Origin: Polyodon spathula
Lineage: Eukaryota; Chordata; Actinopteri; Acipenseriformes; Polyodontidae
NCBI RefSeq assembly: GCF_017654505.1
Contig: NC_054536.1
Span: 12,011,794 to 12,075,793, forward strand
Direction of reading: 5' to 3'
Length of the DNA stretch: 64,000 nt
Shown: one piece after another, positions 1 through 11,724 of the stretch
Layout: the number at the start of each line of letters is the position of its first letter
Position numbering within the stretch: position 1 is the stretch's first letter
Notes under the pieces: model-generated
Seen by the model: only the letters and a program-made list of their open reading frames with translations
The model's database searches: none
What the model was told of the DNA's origin: nothing
Made by a program: the position numbers and the translations under genes

Positions 1-584
1 CAAAATAAGGTTATGTTTCTTTTTTTTTTTTTAACTGCTGAATACTGCATGTACTGTTCATAAAGTAATACCTTGCCAAGAGCACAACCACAACATTTGT
101 TTCTACTTGCATATTCTAGCAGTAGAGCTACTGGACTGACAGTATAATTCTAGTTCTATTGGGAGTTTAATGTATAACCAATTAGCAATTCTCTAACATG
201 CTGAACTGGAGAGTTACGCATTACTTTGCATTCTATACACAAACGTCAAGGGGATTCAATCGCAGTTAACCTACCTTTCATTCCCTAGGCACATGCTGTA
301 ACTATTTTCACAAACTTAATGATTTCCATTCTTAGAGAAAAATGCAATGGTAACCTCCTTGGGTTTTGACTTTAAATTTAAACATCATGAGAACAGCTAT
401 TCCACACTACTTTATTTCTAAAAACAACCACAACTGGTGCTTTCTTGGGCCTTGAGTACAACCATGTAAGAGAGCAATTCCATTGTTCCTTTGCTTTATT
501 AATAACCTGGCAGATGTCGACTTTTTAAACATTTTCAACAATAGAGAACCATTCTAGGTATCGTCTTCAACAAGGCGACTTTAA
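1..584. other. No gene seen; AT-rich DNA
   Basis: Low-GC sequence with a poly-T run near 20-31. No coding frame, RNA gene or recognisable repeat could be supported by eye. It leads directly into the 60-bp minisatellite. Confidence 0.5.
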
Positions 585-599
585 TCAGGGACCGACAAT

Positions 600-1440
600 T
601 CAATACAGACATTCAACATGAACTCAGGTCTGGGTGCTTGCTGTGTGAGCACCAACAATACAGTACAGACATTCAACATGAACTCAGGACTGGGAGCTTG
701 CTGTATGAGCACCAACAATACAGTACAGACATTCAACATGAACTCAGGACTGGGAGCTTGCTGTATGAGCACCAACAATACAGTACAGACATTCAACAGG
801 AACTCAGGACTGGGTGCTTGCTGTGTGAGCACCAACAATACAGTACAGACATTCAACAGGAACTCAGGACTGGGTGCTTGCTGTATGAGCACCAACAATA
901 CAGTACAGACATTCAACATGAACTCAGGACTGGGTGCTTGCTGTATGAGCACCAACAATACAGTACAGACATTCAACATGAACTCAGGACTGGGAGCTTG
1001 CTGTATGAGCACCAACAATACAGTACAGACATTCAACAGGAACTCAGGACTGGGTGCTTGCTGTGTGAGCACCAACAATACAGTACAGACATTCAACAGG
1101 AACTCAGGACTGGGTGCTTGCTGTATGAGCACCAACAATACAGTACAGACATTCAACAGGAACTCAGGACTGGGTGCTTGCTGTATGAGCACCAACAATA
1201 CAGTACAGACATTCAACATGAACTCAGGACTGGGAGCTTGCTGTATGAGCACCAACAATACAGTACAGACATTCAACATGAACTCAGGACTGGGAGCTTG
1301 CTGTATGAGCACCAACAATACAGTACAGACATTCAACAGGAACTCAGGACTGGGTGCTTGCTGTATGAGCACCAACAATACAGTACAGACATTCAACATG
1401 AACTCAGGACTGGGTGCTTGCTGTGTGAACACCGACAACA
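600..1440. repeat. 60-bp minisatellite, 14 tandem units
   Basis: The same 60-base unit recurs about 14 times with no spacer, each unit containing the core ACTCAGGACTGGG. Most differences fall at three sites in the unit: ATG or AGG in the 'attcaacaNg' position, A or T in 'tgggNgcttg', and A or G in 'ctgtNtgagc'. The first and last units are the most divergent, as is usual at array edges. Because 60 is a multiple of 3 and the unit lacks stops in several frames, long repetitive frames appear on both strands. They encode 20-residue repeats and are a by-product of the period. No signal peptide, flanking exon or codon pattern supports a protein here. CRISPR is excluded because there are no spacers. 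Confidence 0.95.
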
Positions 1441-2205
1441 AGCTACTTGATTTCATGCTAAAGAGGAAACTACGTTACTACTAAACATTCCCTCCAGGAA
1501 ATGCTATCTCACAAACTCTTGTGATGATTCTCTTTCAGTACATACACAACCTTCTAGTGTATATTAAAAAAAAAATCACACACACACACATTTAGTAACT
1601 CTTATTGCTTTGCTTTTGAACATTATATTTACTTTAACTTTCAACTGAAAACATTCAATTTTATTTAACGTTTCTAATTATTTAAACTTCTACCCCTTGC
1701 TAAAATGTTTAAACCTATAAATGTTACAGTTCTTTGTAACAGTGTAATGGGCAGTGTTGTGAGATAAACTGCTATAGATCCTTCCCTGTGTGAGATGAGA
1801 TGAGATGACATTAAAAGCTCTAAAACCACGACTGCAAACAAGTCTGTCTCTTTTGCATTGTGGTTTACCCTCCATTCCTATGACCAATTGATTCTTATGC
1901 TGCACTGCATTTTTCATGTCGATAATAGCGAATAACAGTAAAGTTTGGGGATTTTTAAAAAAAATGTTGTCTGTCATTTGTGTTTAAGATTTTATTTCAA
2001 CATTGTATCAATGTTCCACAAAAATGAGCAGTAAAAGTGATAAGACAGAGACAGTTCAAAAGACAACAAGCTTTTCAACCACATCTTTGAAAAAAACATA
2101 CTTCAGATGTATTCTCCCATAACTAAAACATGTAATCAAATATAGATAGGAAACAAATGTTTCTGCTAGTTCTCCACTAAAAAAAAAAATTGCAGGTTTT
2201 GTTAG
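1441..2205. other. No gene seen; short CA and GAGAT runs
   Basis: AT-rich DNA with a short (CA)n tract at 1577-1590 and a (GAGAT)n tract near 1790-1807. Nothing coding could be supported. Confidence 0.5.
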
Positions 2206-2209
2206 GCTG

Positions 2210-3013
2210 CATTCAAAATATTTACATGACAAATACTGTTTTTGGAAAACTGAATCAGAAAACTGATTTTCTTAAAACGTCACTTTTCTGTGTTTACATG
2301 ATTAACGATAGAAAATCTAATTCGAATTCAACTGTATACATGGACTGAAGTTTTTGGAAAACGCAGGATATTTTCACATGCAAAGTACTGTAGTAGCCTA
2401 AGTAGGATTTGAACAGACCGGACATTTCTGCGACAGAATGGAGACCAATCCAATAACTCAAGTGCTTTATCGAAGTGTCAGGTCTTAATTTCAAAGATTA
2501 CTATCCTATATCTCTATTCAGATTCCCCACAATGTGCATTCAGCCTTTCCAACAGCTCATCCTGTTCTATATTACCAGTTTATTTTGCAGACATTATTTT
2601 TAATTATTACGTCATTTTAAAGCTGGAAAACATTTGCTGCTTCAGTATGGGCTACTAACAAATGTTAACAAATGTGTTACTTTATCCCTAACTAGACTAA
2701 TGGATGCATGCAGACTGACTACAGATTATTATTATTTTTCTCTGTTTACTAAAACCACGTGCAGGAGAAAAGGGTCAAAGTGTGCACATGCGCAGTATGC
2801 TATTTCAGTACGTTTCCCGAAAAGTGTGTTTACATGATATACATGTTGTTAGTTTTTGGAATTTAATTGGACATTTCTAGTGCTGTTTTTCGAAAACTGA
2901 CTTTCGGAATATTCCGATACATTTTTCGAAAACTGTGTTTACATGGCTTTTGATATTGTAATTAGTTTTCCGAAAAATATTGGAATTCTTATGCTCAAGT
3001 AAATGCATTGATT
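2210..3013. mobile_element. Candidate inverted-repeat (MITE-like) element
   Basis: The left side (about 2213-2262) reads tttacatgac...tttttggaaaactg. The reverse complement of the right side (about 2945-3013) reads similarly, with tttactt...tttttcggaaaact. The motifs gtgtttacatg and ttcgaaaactg or ttggaaaactg recur several times inside on both strands. This is the look of a non-autonomous DNA transposon or foldback element. There is no transposase frame and no clear target duplication, so the boundaries are approximate. Confidence 0.35.
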
Positions 3014-3610
3014 GTCTGTAGGATTTTCTCCTTTGCAATGCTTTTGTATAATTGCAACACGCACCAATATAATGTAGCAATTATGCAAGAATACCACAGT
3101 TGAAAATTGCAACTTTGTATATAACTGTACCAAACCAGCAAACCGCATATGTGTATCTAATTTACAATCTGCACACTCTGCTTTAAAATCTGCATGCTTA
3201 AAAAGCAATTCAAAATAATAATGTTAAGTATCAAAATTATTACCAAATGACTCTAGACTAGATCTGATTTCCAGAGCTAGCAGAAACCTCACAGTGTATG
3301 AAGACTAAAATGTTTAAATAAATATGATCGTACATGCTGCGTGAGCCCTGGGCTGGTGTGATTAAAAACGACCCGCCCCCCGACACGGTAGCATTCACAC
3401 AGGGTAAAAGGATTAGACTAGCACCAGAGTCGACTGCCCAAATGAGCTGAGACCACCTATTTTTTCGATATTGGATCGTTTGTCCTGAGGCCGTATTCAC
3501 ATGGGAGTGATTGGACGCTCTCTTGAGGTGTGTGGGGTCGCTGGGGCACACCCAGCCTTGGCCCTGTTACAACAGCACTTACTTCACAATGCACTGTAAC
3601 ACTTGTAAAC
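3014..3610. other. No gene seen
   Basis: No coding frame or repeat family was recognised. There is a GC-richer patch around 3340-3560. Confidence 0.4.
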
Positions 3611-3611
3611 T

Positions 3612-3631
3612 ATGTTGGATAAAGATGTCTG

Positions 3632-3671
<40 letters not shown>

Positions 3672-3708
3672 GTATTAGTATTATTATTATTATTAGTATT
3701 ATTAACAT
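3612..3708 (+). repeat. Dispersed-repeat 3' tail running into (TTA)n
   Basis: The phrase ttggataaagatgtctg at about 3615-3631 runs directly into (TTA)n. A closely similar phrase, ttggataaaggcacctgct, precedes another trinucleotide run near 28550. Such tails are common at the 3' ends of fish SINE/LINE fragments. The tract is interrupted by a few TTAG units. Confidence 0.45.
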
Positions 3709-5340
3709 TCACTTAATCTGCATTATATTCCACTATAATACTGATGTTTTGCAAGACATATCGAAACACTGACACTATATGTGCCCACACAGCGTGCAGT
3801 GTAGTCCCCTCAAATTTTTGCCTAGCCCCCCTCAGCTCCCTGATCGAGGAGAGCCTGGCACCTCCACTGTTCAGGAGCATGCTGTTTGCAAAAATGCATG
3901 GATGCATTCTGTGCCAATATTATGCTTTCATGCAGTACAAAACATGCTTACTGTAAATTGATTTACATAAATGACTGCAGCAGGAACACAGAAATGAATC
4001 TAATAACATGGACCACAGCTGAGAGACAGAAAACATTTGTGTGTCTTTTATTGTTTTTTGCTTTTTTTAATGTATTTTATTTTATTATTTCTACGTTCTG
4101 TACAAGTCAGTTATTTTTGTATAGGAGGATGGAGGGATGGTGGTGGAAACAGACAGTCCTAGTTTACAATAAACAATAAGGTATATATTAGTGCCAGCTG
4201 TAGTAGTTTTTTTATGTAGATTGGACTCCATTAGGAACTGAGCCAAAGGTATTAGAATGAATTACAGATGGAAGTGCCTTCCGGCTGACAGAAACCCAGG
4301 TCTTCAGCCAGTCACTTAGCATATTGCTGAAATTTCCAAAACCAATATTTACTATTTAAAAATACATTAATAAATGTCACTAGTATCTACATTTTCAAGG
4401 ATGAATTATTTAAATTGTCAGCACAGCACTGCCACTTCCTATGGATTGGTTTATATATGGATCATCTACTTCATATCCTTTCCATCATGCTTAGGGTTAA
4501 GATGATTTTATATATAGGATAGTTGAAAGGTTAGTGTCTATTATAAGCTTGTAAAAGACTGAATAATTTTAGTATAAAATTCTATAGTAAAGAATAGAAT
4601 TAACATCTCAACATCATTGTTCTTCAAATGATATAAAGAGGTCAGGCAACATTGATAGATACTTGATATAAAGAGATAAAGATAAAAATAGACAGATAAA
4701 TCATTGTGTGTGTGAATATTTCCCAAACCATGCATTGTTATGTCAACCCTATATAAATTCTCAGTATAACAAAGACAATAATATATAGTTCCTTTTGATC
4801 TTGTTGGTTAATAATGTATGTTTAGGTACTTCTATATCTTCCCAAATGAGATTTGTTTAAGTCAGATTATTATAGTTGCTGTTCCCTTTACAGCCATAGC
4901 CCCATCCTTGAAATGCTCCCCATGCCATTGTGACTCCTGTTGTGAGAAACAGGCTGGTACAGCTGCAGGCCTCCTAATAACTTGCTTGTGCCAAGTTTGC
5001 ACTTGGACCAGTAGTGAATTTCATGGCTGTGGCAAGGTCTAAAGGTTTCAGATTTACTTTCCTCCCAGGGAGAAAACAATCTCCTCATCAGAGTAAAAAG
5101 GATCCCCCATGCCTGGTCTAATCAAACCAGGATCCCACCACTCCGATCCATCTCAGATCCACCGCTGGCTGTCTGAGCTGGAATATAAATCAGGGTAAAC
5201 AAGAACTTTGGAAAGTATGTGATTTTCATAAAACTCACATAAGTCAGTACGTGAAAACAATCCTGTTAAATATCAAATCCAATGTTACACAGTTAACACT
5301 GAAAAGCAATTACAAGTTGTTACCATTTCAATACCAAAAA
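3709..5340. other. No gene seen
   Basis: Mostly AT-rich DNA. A more balanced patch at about 4880-5180 (ctcctgttgtgagaaacagg, then ggatcccaccactccgatcc) may be an old repeat but was not identified. Short reading frames here look like chance. Confidence 0.4.
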
Positions 5341-5665
5341 TAGATTTTAGTATGATAAATGTTTCAAATACAGAGGTAAAAGAAGTGCATGCTTTTTCTT
5401 TAAAATATAACCCGATGACACAAATCGAAAGAGAACTTTCAAAATATACATAAAAAGAGTTCTACCTCCCATGTTGCTTTTGTTGACCCTAGGAATAACC
5501 AGCAGCCCTACAATCTGTGATCTCAGAGTGTGATTTAGAAGATACAGGGTCAGTAAATTTTGCAAATAACTAGGTGCTAATCCATTCAAGGCCTTGTAAG
5601 TTAACAGCAAAATCTTAAATTCAATTATATACTGCACAGGGAGCCAGTGTAAACAGGACAAAGCA
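5341..5665 (-). mobile_element. L2-like LINE fragment (ORF2 C-terminal region)
   Basis: The minus strand encodes about 100 residues with the phrases HWLPVQYIIEFKILLLTYK, ALNGLAPSYLQNLL and TLRSQ, then GLLVIPRVNKSNMGGR. These are the conserved C-terminal signature of L2/Maui-type LINE ORF2 in fish. Only this tail is present, with no reverse transcriptase core, so it is a dead fragment. A poly-T run follows at about 5689-5707. Confidence 0.8.
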
Positions 5666-6425
5666 GGGGTAATATTAATAACATACGTTTTTTTTTTTTT
5701 TTTTTTTAACTCCTAGATTTTCAGTCTCTGAGACAAGAATTGCAATTCCTTTGAGTATTATTCTGCAAGCTCCTTATTCTGCATTTTCTTTACTGTATGT
5801 TTAAAGAGAAATGCAATACCAAATATAATTTTGAAGAATTCTTGTACATTAGTAGATTTGTTGTGAAAAACTCCATTTTATATGTTGTTTTTGTACTAGG
5901 CTTCAGATATTGTGCTACGCTGGCTGTCACTTGATTGTAACATCAGTCATTACACCCATTTTATATATAACCTTTCTTCCTTTAGGTATCTAGAGAATGT
6001 TCCCATTCCATTGTTTGGGAAGCCAGGCTGTCGGTGTTTTCCCTAGTGACTGAACATCCATTGTACTGCCAAGAAGTGTAACAACTACTGCAGGCCTCTT
6101 ATTTCATAACATGTCAGTCACATGCTTACAGAAACACATGGCATATCAGTGTATGTGCCAACTTGTTACAATATTGTATCTAATGTTTTTGTACAGAGTA
6201 GAGAAAAACGCATCTCCATACACAACCAAATGTTTTGATTATGGGAAAACTAGGATATTGAATTTCCATTATTTTAAGTTACCTTTTTATTTTTCCTACT
6301 GAAGAGATTCTCCCCCATTTATTGTATGCCATCTAGTCCTTTTGTGGCTTGAAGTTTGATTGATTAAACATCAGGGTAATAATAATGTGTGTGTGTTTTT
6401 TTTTTAAATGAACAATCTACGTTGT
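5666..6425. other. No gene seen
   Basis: AT-rich DNA with poly-T tracts. Nothing supported. Confidence 0.45.
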
Positions 6426-7047
6426 AAGTATGCTCTGTGATGAGCTTCTTATACAAGTTCAAAGGGGTTACTTCTAGAACAGTCAATGTGTTACTAATCA
6501 CCGGACTTCACACTAATACATCAAGGTATGACAATAGCACTACAAGAAAACAATATTGCAATCATTGATTAGTATCCTTGCTTTAATTACTGTTAAGGCA
6601 ACTGGACAAATAAAGGGTGACAAGCCAGCTGTTCATGCAAAACACTACATGCTATTGCATTCTATCAGCTTTTATCTTGTAACAACTTTAAATACTGTAG
6701 AGATTGGAATAGAGTCAGGACATTTAGACTTTGGTACAAAAAAAAAAAAAAAAAACAGGAGGATTTAGCTAGTCTTTCAAAAGATATTATGCAGACATTT
6801 GGAAGCTGAGCAAATGTGTTCAGAATAATGTAAAGTATTTTGCTTGACCAGAAATATACTGTTATTGATCCAAAATAAACAGCTGTTGTTTGTACAATGA
6901 CATGAGCCATTAAAAGGTTTAACAAAGTAAGATACACTATTCCGCCATGCTCCTGTATTAGTACTAAGTGCAGTGATTAGTGATACATTTACTGTTCCAG
7001 AAGTAACACATTGAAACTGTGTAAAAAGCTACCCAGAGAGCATACTT
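6426..7047. mobile_element. Non-autonomous element with ~95-bp terminal inverted repeats
   Basis: The left arm begins near 6426 (AAGTATGCTCTGTG) and continues through GGGTTACTTCTAGAACAGTC and CACTAATACA to about 6522. The right arm ends at 7047. Its reverse complement reads AAGTATGCTCTCTG, then GTGTTACTTCTGGAACAGTA and TACTAATACA. The arms are roughly three-quarters identical by eye over about 95 bases. The interior of about 430 bases has a poly-A run near 6740-6756 and no convincing protein. This fits a MITE or foldback DNA transposon. Superfamily and target duplication were not resolved. Confidence 0.65.
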
Positions 7048-7129
7048 ATGGGTGAATTATTAGGTAGAAATACATGGCACATTATTATAAGCATGTTCTG
7101 TATACTTCTTTAAAGACTTATTATTTCAG

Positions 7130-7290
7130 ATTGGCTTTTAACTGCACCTAACTGTACTTTTCTTTTTTTTTTTTTTTTTTTTTTTAACTGTACCTAACTG
7201 TGCCTGCTCTTTTTGTTTTTTTAAATTTTGTAAAGTGCCTTGGGATACTTACTATGAAAGGCTCTATGTAAATAAAATAATGTTGTTGTT
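7130..7290 (+). mobile_element. LINE 3' tail fragment (L2-like)
   Basis: The stretch gtaaagtgccttgggatact, then atgaaaggctctatgtaaat and aaataatgttgttg, is the usual 3' end of L2-type fish LINEs. It mirrors the tail at 11725-11800 in the opposite orientation. Only the tail is present. Confidence 0.6.
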
Positions 7291-8040
7291 TTTATATATA
7301 TATTAAATCAAATTTCAAGGCACAAGAGGCCACTGTACAAGCTCTGTTTTGTTCCTGTATCCTTTACGGTGGTTTAGGGGGCAGGAGCTAGGGCTCCTCC
7401 CCTGTTATGTCCCATCAATAATATCTGCCAATCTCCCTATCTAAACATCAAGTCATGCCATTATGCTCTGTTTTACATTTTTCTTTTCCTCCATCCTCTA
7501 TTCCTCCTCCACTATGCTGCTCCACCTCTGCAAGGGTCTCTTTCTAGGTTTAAGTGAAGCTCACCCAGCCTCGTCCTCCGCCAGGAAGGTTCTCCATGAG
7601 CCAGAGGGGACTCCCGGCCAAATCTATCCTAGCACACTGTTTATTTTTATTTTTTTCAGAGTAAAGCAGGTTTAAGAGGCACTGCACCCAAGCCCCACCC
7701 CTTGTTCGCTGTATTTTTCACATACTGATAAATCCTCTCCTGATCACTCATTTTATCACCAAACTCCTCAATAATGCAATCCAAGTCATTATTTTATCAC
7801 TATAACATCTCAAAAAGCTCTGCAAATGTCAGTGATATTTTTTGAGAGCTGGATGCGGAAGCAGCTATCTTCTTTGTTTGTGTCCGTGTTATCTCTGTGG
7901 TGCAGGGGCTATGTGTACTGCTCAGATCCACCCCTTTTTTTTCAGCTTCTCTCAGCTCCTATCGGTCTCACTTGGCCATTGAAAGGTTTTCTCTGCTTTT
8001 TCTGGAGAAAAAACGACTAGAGACCTGTGCCTGATATCTT
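7291..8040. other. No gene seen
   Basis: Mixed composition with pyrimidine-rich patches around 7490-7700. Open frames here are short and show no family resemblance. Confidence 0.4.
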
Positions 8041-8046
8041 TTTGAT

Positions 8047-8120
8047 AGGGTCCGACATCGGACTGGAAAGGGAAAATTGCAATGTCGGATCTGGTCCAAC
8101 ATAGGACTGCAAAGGGTTAA
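8047..8120. repeat. Short duplicated palindromic motif
   Basis: ggtccgacatcggactggaa (about 8049-8068) is echoed by ggtccaacataggactgcaa (about 8094-8113). The first copy also pairs with atgtcggatctggtcc between them, giving a local hairpin. It may be the end of an unidentified element. Confidence 0.4.
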
Positions 8121-9117
8121 TGCCGCAGGTTAATGCAACAACTGCAGTGGCGCAATGCCACCCACCCCCAAAAACAGGAAAAGAATTAATGAAAAGTAAG
8201 CAGCTGAAACACGGGCCCGCCCCTCGTGCATGAAATACAATGAAGGAGAACCCAGCCTCTCCGGCCTGCCACGCACCCTGCAGAAACTAAATACGAACCG
8301 CTCAGCTCTCGGGTAAGAAAAAAAAACCCTAGCCACTGGTAGGAGGAAACCTTAGGGAATCCATGGCCTTTCCTCCAGGCACTAGAGACGACTGTCTCCT
8401 TGTTTGGCCTCGCTGCTCATGACAGAGAGGCTAAACAAAAACAGTGCCATAAATGCAAGCCACACAGAGTTTTTATGGAGCTTACATATAGCATTGAGTT
8501 GATCAGTGGGTGGCTCCTCCTTCCAGAAATACAATTAAGTTTTCTCAGGCATTCTACCTTGAAGCATAGTTCATGTTTGTTTGGTTTTTAATAATACCCT
8601 AAACTGTTCTTTAAAATATGCAGCACAATTAAACCAGGTTTCCAGTAGTCAAAAAGGTTGGATTTGAACAGAAATTAAAGACCTAGACAAACATTCAACA
8701 AACAATACTACAATTTAAATAACTAATGTTTAAACAATGCATCTACTATTGAGTTTGATGATCTGTAAATAATAAACGAAAAACTGGCATGGTCACACAT
8801 AAAAGTGGAGGTAGTGGTGGTTATTTTTCAATACAAAATGTTTTTTTTTTTTTATGTGGACTCAAATATATAACACAGAAAGGAAACATTTCACATATGT
8901 TACTGTGTCCTGTTGTTATTCTTATTATTTTATTTTACATAACATTCTTATTCTAAGTTAGAAACAGTGAATGGTGTTTTTTTTTTATTTTATGTCTGTT
9001 TTTTTTTTTTTTGTGATAAGAAATAATTTCAATTACAGCCACAAGTATTTATCTCAGTTGATGTCTAGCTTGTAAATACAAATAATGAGATAACAGACTA
9101 AATGCCAAATTAGGTAT
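8121..9117. other. No gene seen; poly-T tracts
   Basis: A GC-richer patch at about 8125-8400 is followed by AT-rich DNA with several T runs. Nothing identifiable. Confidence 0.4.
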
Positions 9118-9118
9118 T

Positions 9119-9177
<59 letters not shown>

Positions 9178-9192
9178 TAACAATAATAATTG
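9118..9192. repeat. (TAA)n microsatellite
   Basis: About 20 tandem TAA units, slightly interrupted at the right edge by TGA and CAA. Confidence 0.95.
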
Positions 9193-10580
9193 TACTAACA
9201 TTAAATCTTAAGCACAAGGAATGTAGTTTCTGTCCTCTTTCTCACAGTAAATTCAATCTTGCTTTCATCACAATAGACATATGTAGCTTTATTTAAAGCC
9301 TGACATATCTGTAGCTTTCCAGCTGAACATTTCTCATTTTGATGAGTCATTCTTCATTCCTCATATCCTGAATGTAAAGTACTGCCATATCTGCTTAACA
9401 TTAGCTGCATTGGTTTTTTGTTTTTTTGTTTTTGTTTTTTTTTTCTGTCAGGTGCAACTCAAACAAAAGGTTTATAGGTTATCTGTTCCAGCCATATATT
9501 TCCACACACTCCTACAGTCTTGCTTACATAAACTATTTACATTTGCTCCATTTTCTGTTACTGCAACCAGAGTCATAGATAGTTATTCATATAATCTTAT
9601 CTTACCCATTTATCACAAATGGGGTGAAACTGACTAAGCCTATTGACTATATCTGAAAATAGCAACATACAGTGTTAAGAATGATCATATTTTTGTATAT
9701 TAGCAAATGCATTTATCTTCCTTGCATCTAAATTAATTTAATACACAAGAAAGATCCTATCAATGTCTCCTTGTAGGTTTTGTTGGTCATGTATATTGAT
9801 TTTACCAACACATTTTTCAAGTGCAGTTGGTCTGTAATAGCAAGTTACCTGAGGTTTTTTAATTATTATTTTTTTTACAGTATACATAATGACTTGGAAT
9901 ACAAATGTATCAATCACATTTCAAGGCATTAGGTATCAAGCACCTACGCTGGTGAAGCCATAAGGTTGTGACATAAAAGTTAATGCCAGGGTCCCTCCAG
10001 ATCAATTCAACCTGACCTACAAAACTATCCATGTCATTAGGGCCAGGACAAAATGACCTTCTATTTTCTCATAAGCCCAGGACTTTCCGTTTAGTAACTG
10101 AGATGTTTGCAGGATTTTTTACACATGATGTCACCAGTCAATTGACACTCAAAGTCTCTGTGCTTGGTTAGACTGACAATCCCACTTTAAGTTCAGCAAC
10201 AAAAGTTGCCAGAATGTAGCAGGTATCTATTTTGTGCAACTTGTTGCTTGCTGTCAAAAACAAGCAGTTTTTTAGTATACACAGGAGACATCATGTTGCT
10301 AGATGTTGCACAACAAAAGGATGGCAGGGCAAGGATCCATATTGTCAAACCAAACATAACCAAACTGTTTCAGATCACATAGGATTTCTGTTTTCTGTTT
10401 TAAAGGACAATGCTGCCCAATAGTATTTAATAGGCTTCTATTCCTCACAGAGTAACAAAGATCAAGGTGCTCTTCTTCACAAGTTATCTGAAGAAACAAA
10501 TGCATAGCTTTGATGCTGTATTTTACAATAATTAATGGAGAATTCATACATTAAGTTCAAAATTAATTATATAAGGTTAT
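9193..10580. other. No gene seen
   Basis: AT-rich DNA without a supported coding frame or recognised repeat. Confidence 0.4.
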
Positions 10581-10582
<2 letters not shown>

Positions 10583-10648
<66 letters not shown>

Positions 10649-10662
10649 TATCATTATATATA
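10583..10662. repeat. (TA)n microsatellite
   Basis: A near-perfect TA dinucleotide run of about 60 bases with a short degenerate tail. Confidence 0.95.
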
Positions 10663-11400
10663 CCAGAAAAAAAACAGTAAGTAAACAAATGAAGTCACGC
10701 ACTAGTCTTGCACACACATCTGTAATAGAAAATTCTTACTCTCTGCAAATTAAGCTAAATGCACAGAAAATAAAACAAATATCTGGGGTACAACGAAATA
10801 TAACTGAACTTATAAATGAATCTGCCAAAAAACATGAATCATGGAAGATGTAAAATGAAAGATTAGGGGAATTCTCAATATAAATTAGCAAGGTCGTTTC
10901 CCCATGACGTTCCCATGGATACATTATGCATTTACCAAAGATAACAATGGTTTGACATGTTTTAAATGTATTTTTCTTACCTCTCTGGTATTTACAATGC
11001 TAACATGTATTTTAACATGCTTTCACTATGCTTTATTACACTTTGCTTTTTGCTATAGTTAACTTTTATCAGGGGACATCCTTTGTATATCCTTGAAAGG
11101 TTCTAGAAAAATCAGCGGCATAAACATCCTAACTTGGTTCCTTTCCAAGATACATACAAGAGCATGATATTGTCACAAAACTGCCATGTCCATCTGCTCT
11201 CTGCAGAAACCCAGCAGTGTTTTGACAGCCATTGCTTTATCAAGAGATACCAGCTTTTGCTTAACTGTTTTTTGTCCTTACTGCTACTGGTAGATAAAGA
11301 GATGAAGGGTTAATATTTGTGCCACAAAGTTCTTAATAATATTTCCATATGTTAAGGACATTGTCATTAACCACCCAGCAATGTTCTGTACAACAGTGTT
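10663..11400. other. No gene seen
   Basis: AT-rich DNA. Nothing supported. Confidence 0.4.
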
Positions 11401-11463
11401 GATTATATATTATATATTATAAATATATAAGTATATATCTATATATATATATATATATAGATA
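11401..11463. repeat. Imperfect (TA)n microsatellite
   Basis: TA-rich run with interruptions, followed by gatagat. Confidence 0.9.
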
Positions 11464-11724
11464 GATTTCTTACAACCCTGGACAATGATTGATGTGAGTA
11501 CTTGGTTTTCATTTTCTGCCCATCGTATCCCTTGTTGTTTTTTATCGACACAATAGTAATGCAATTTAGGACTGAGGAGTTGTCCTATTATCAGGAAAAC
11601 AAGAAGTGAATTTACACAGTGTTGTGGGCAACTGGACTTTTCCTGAATCAGCAGATAACCCAGCATGAAGTTAAGAGTCACGGTGCTGTAGTGCTGACTT
11701 TTCAGATGAGATGTTAAACTAAGG

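Noticed and set aside
600..1440. CRISPR-like array
   Set aside because: Units are contiguous with no unique spacers, and the setting is a vertebrate genome.
581..1484. Three long overlapping reading frames on both strands encoding 20-residue repeats
   Set aside because: They are forced by a 60-base period without stops. No flanking coding signal supports a protein.
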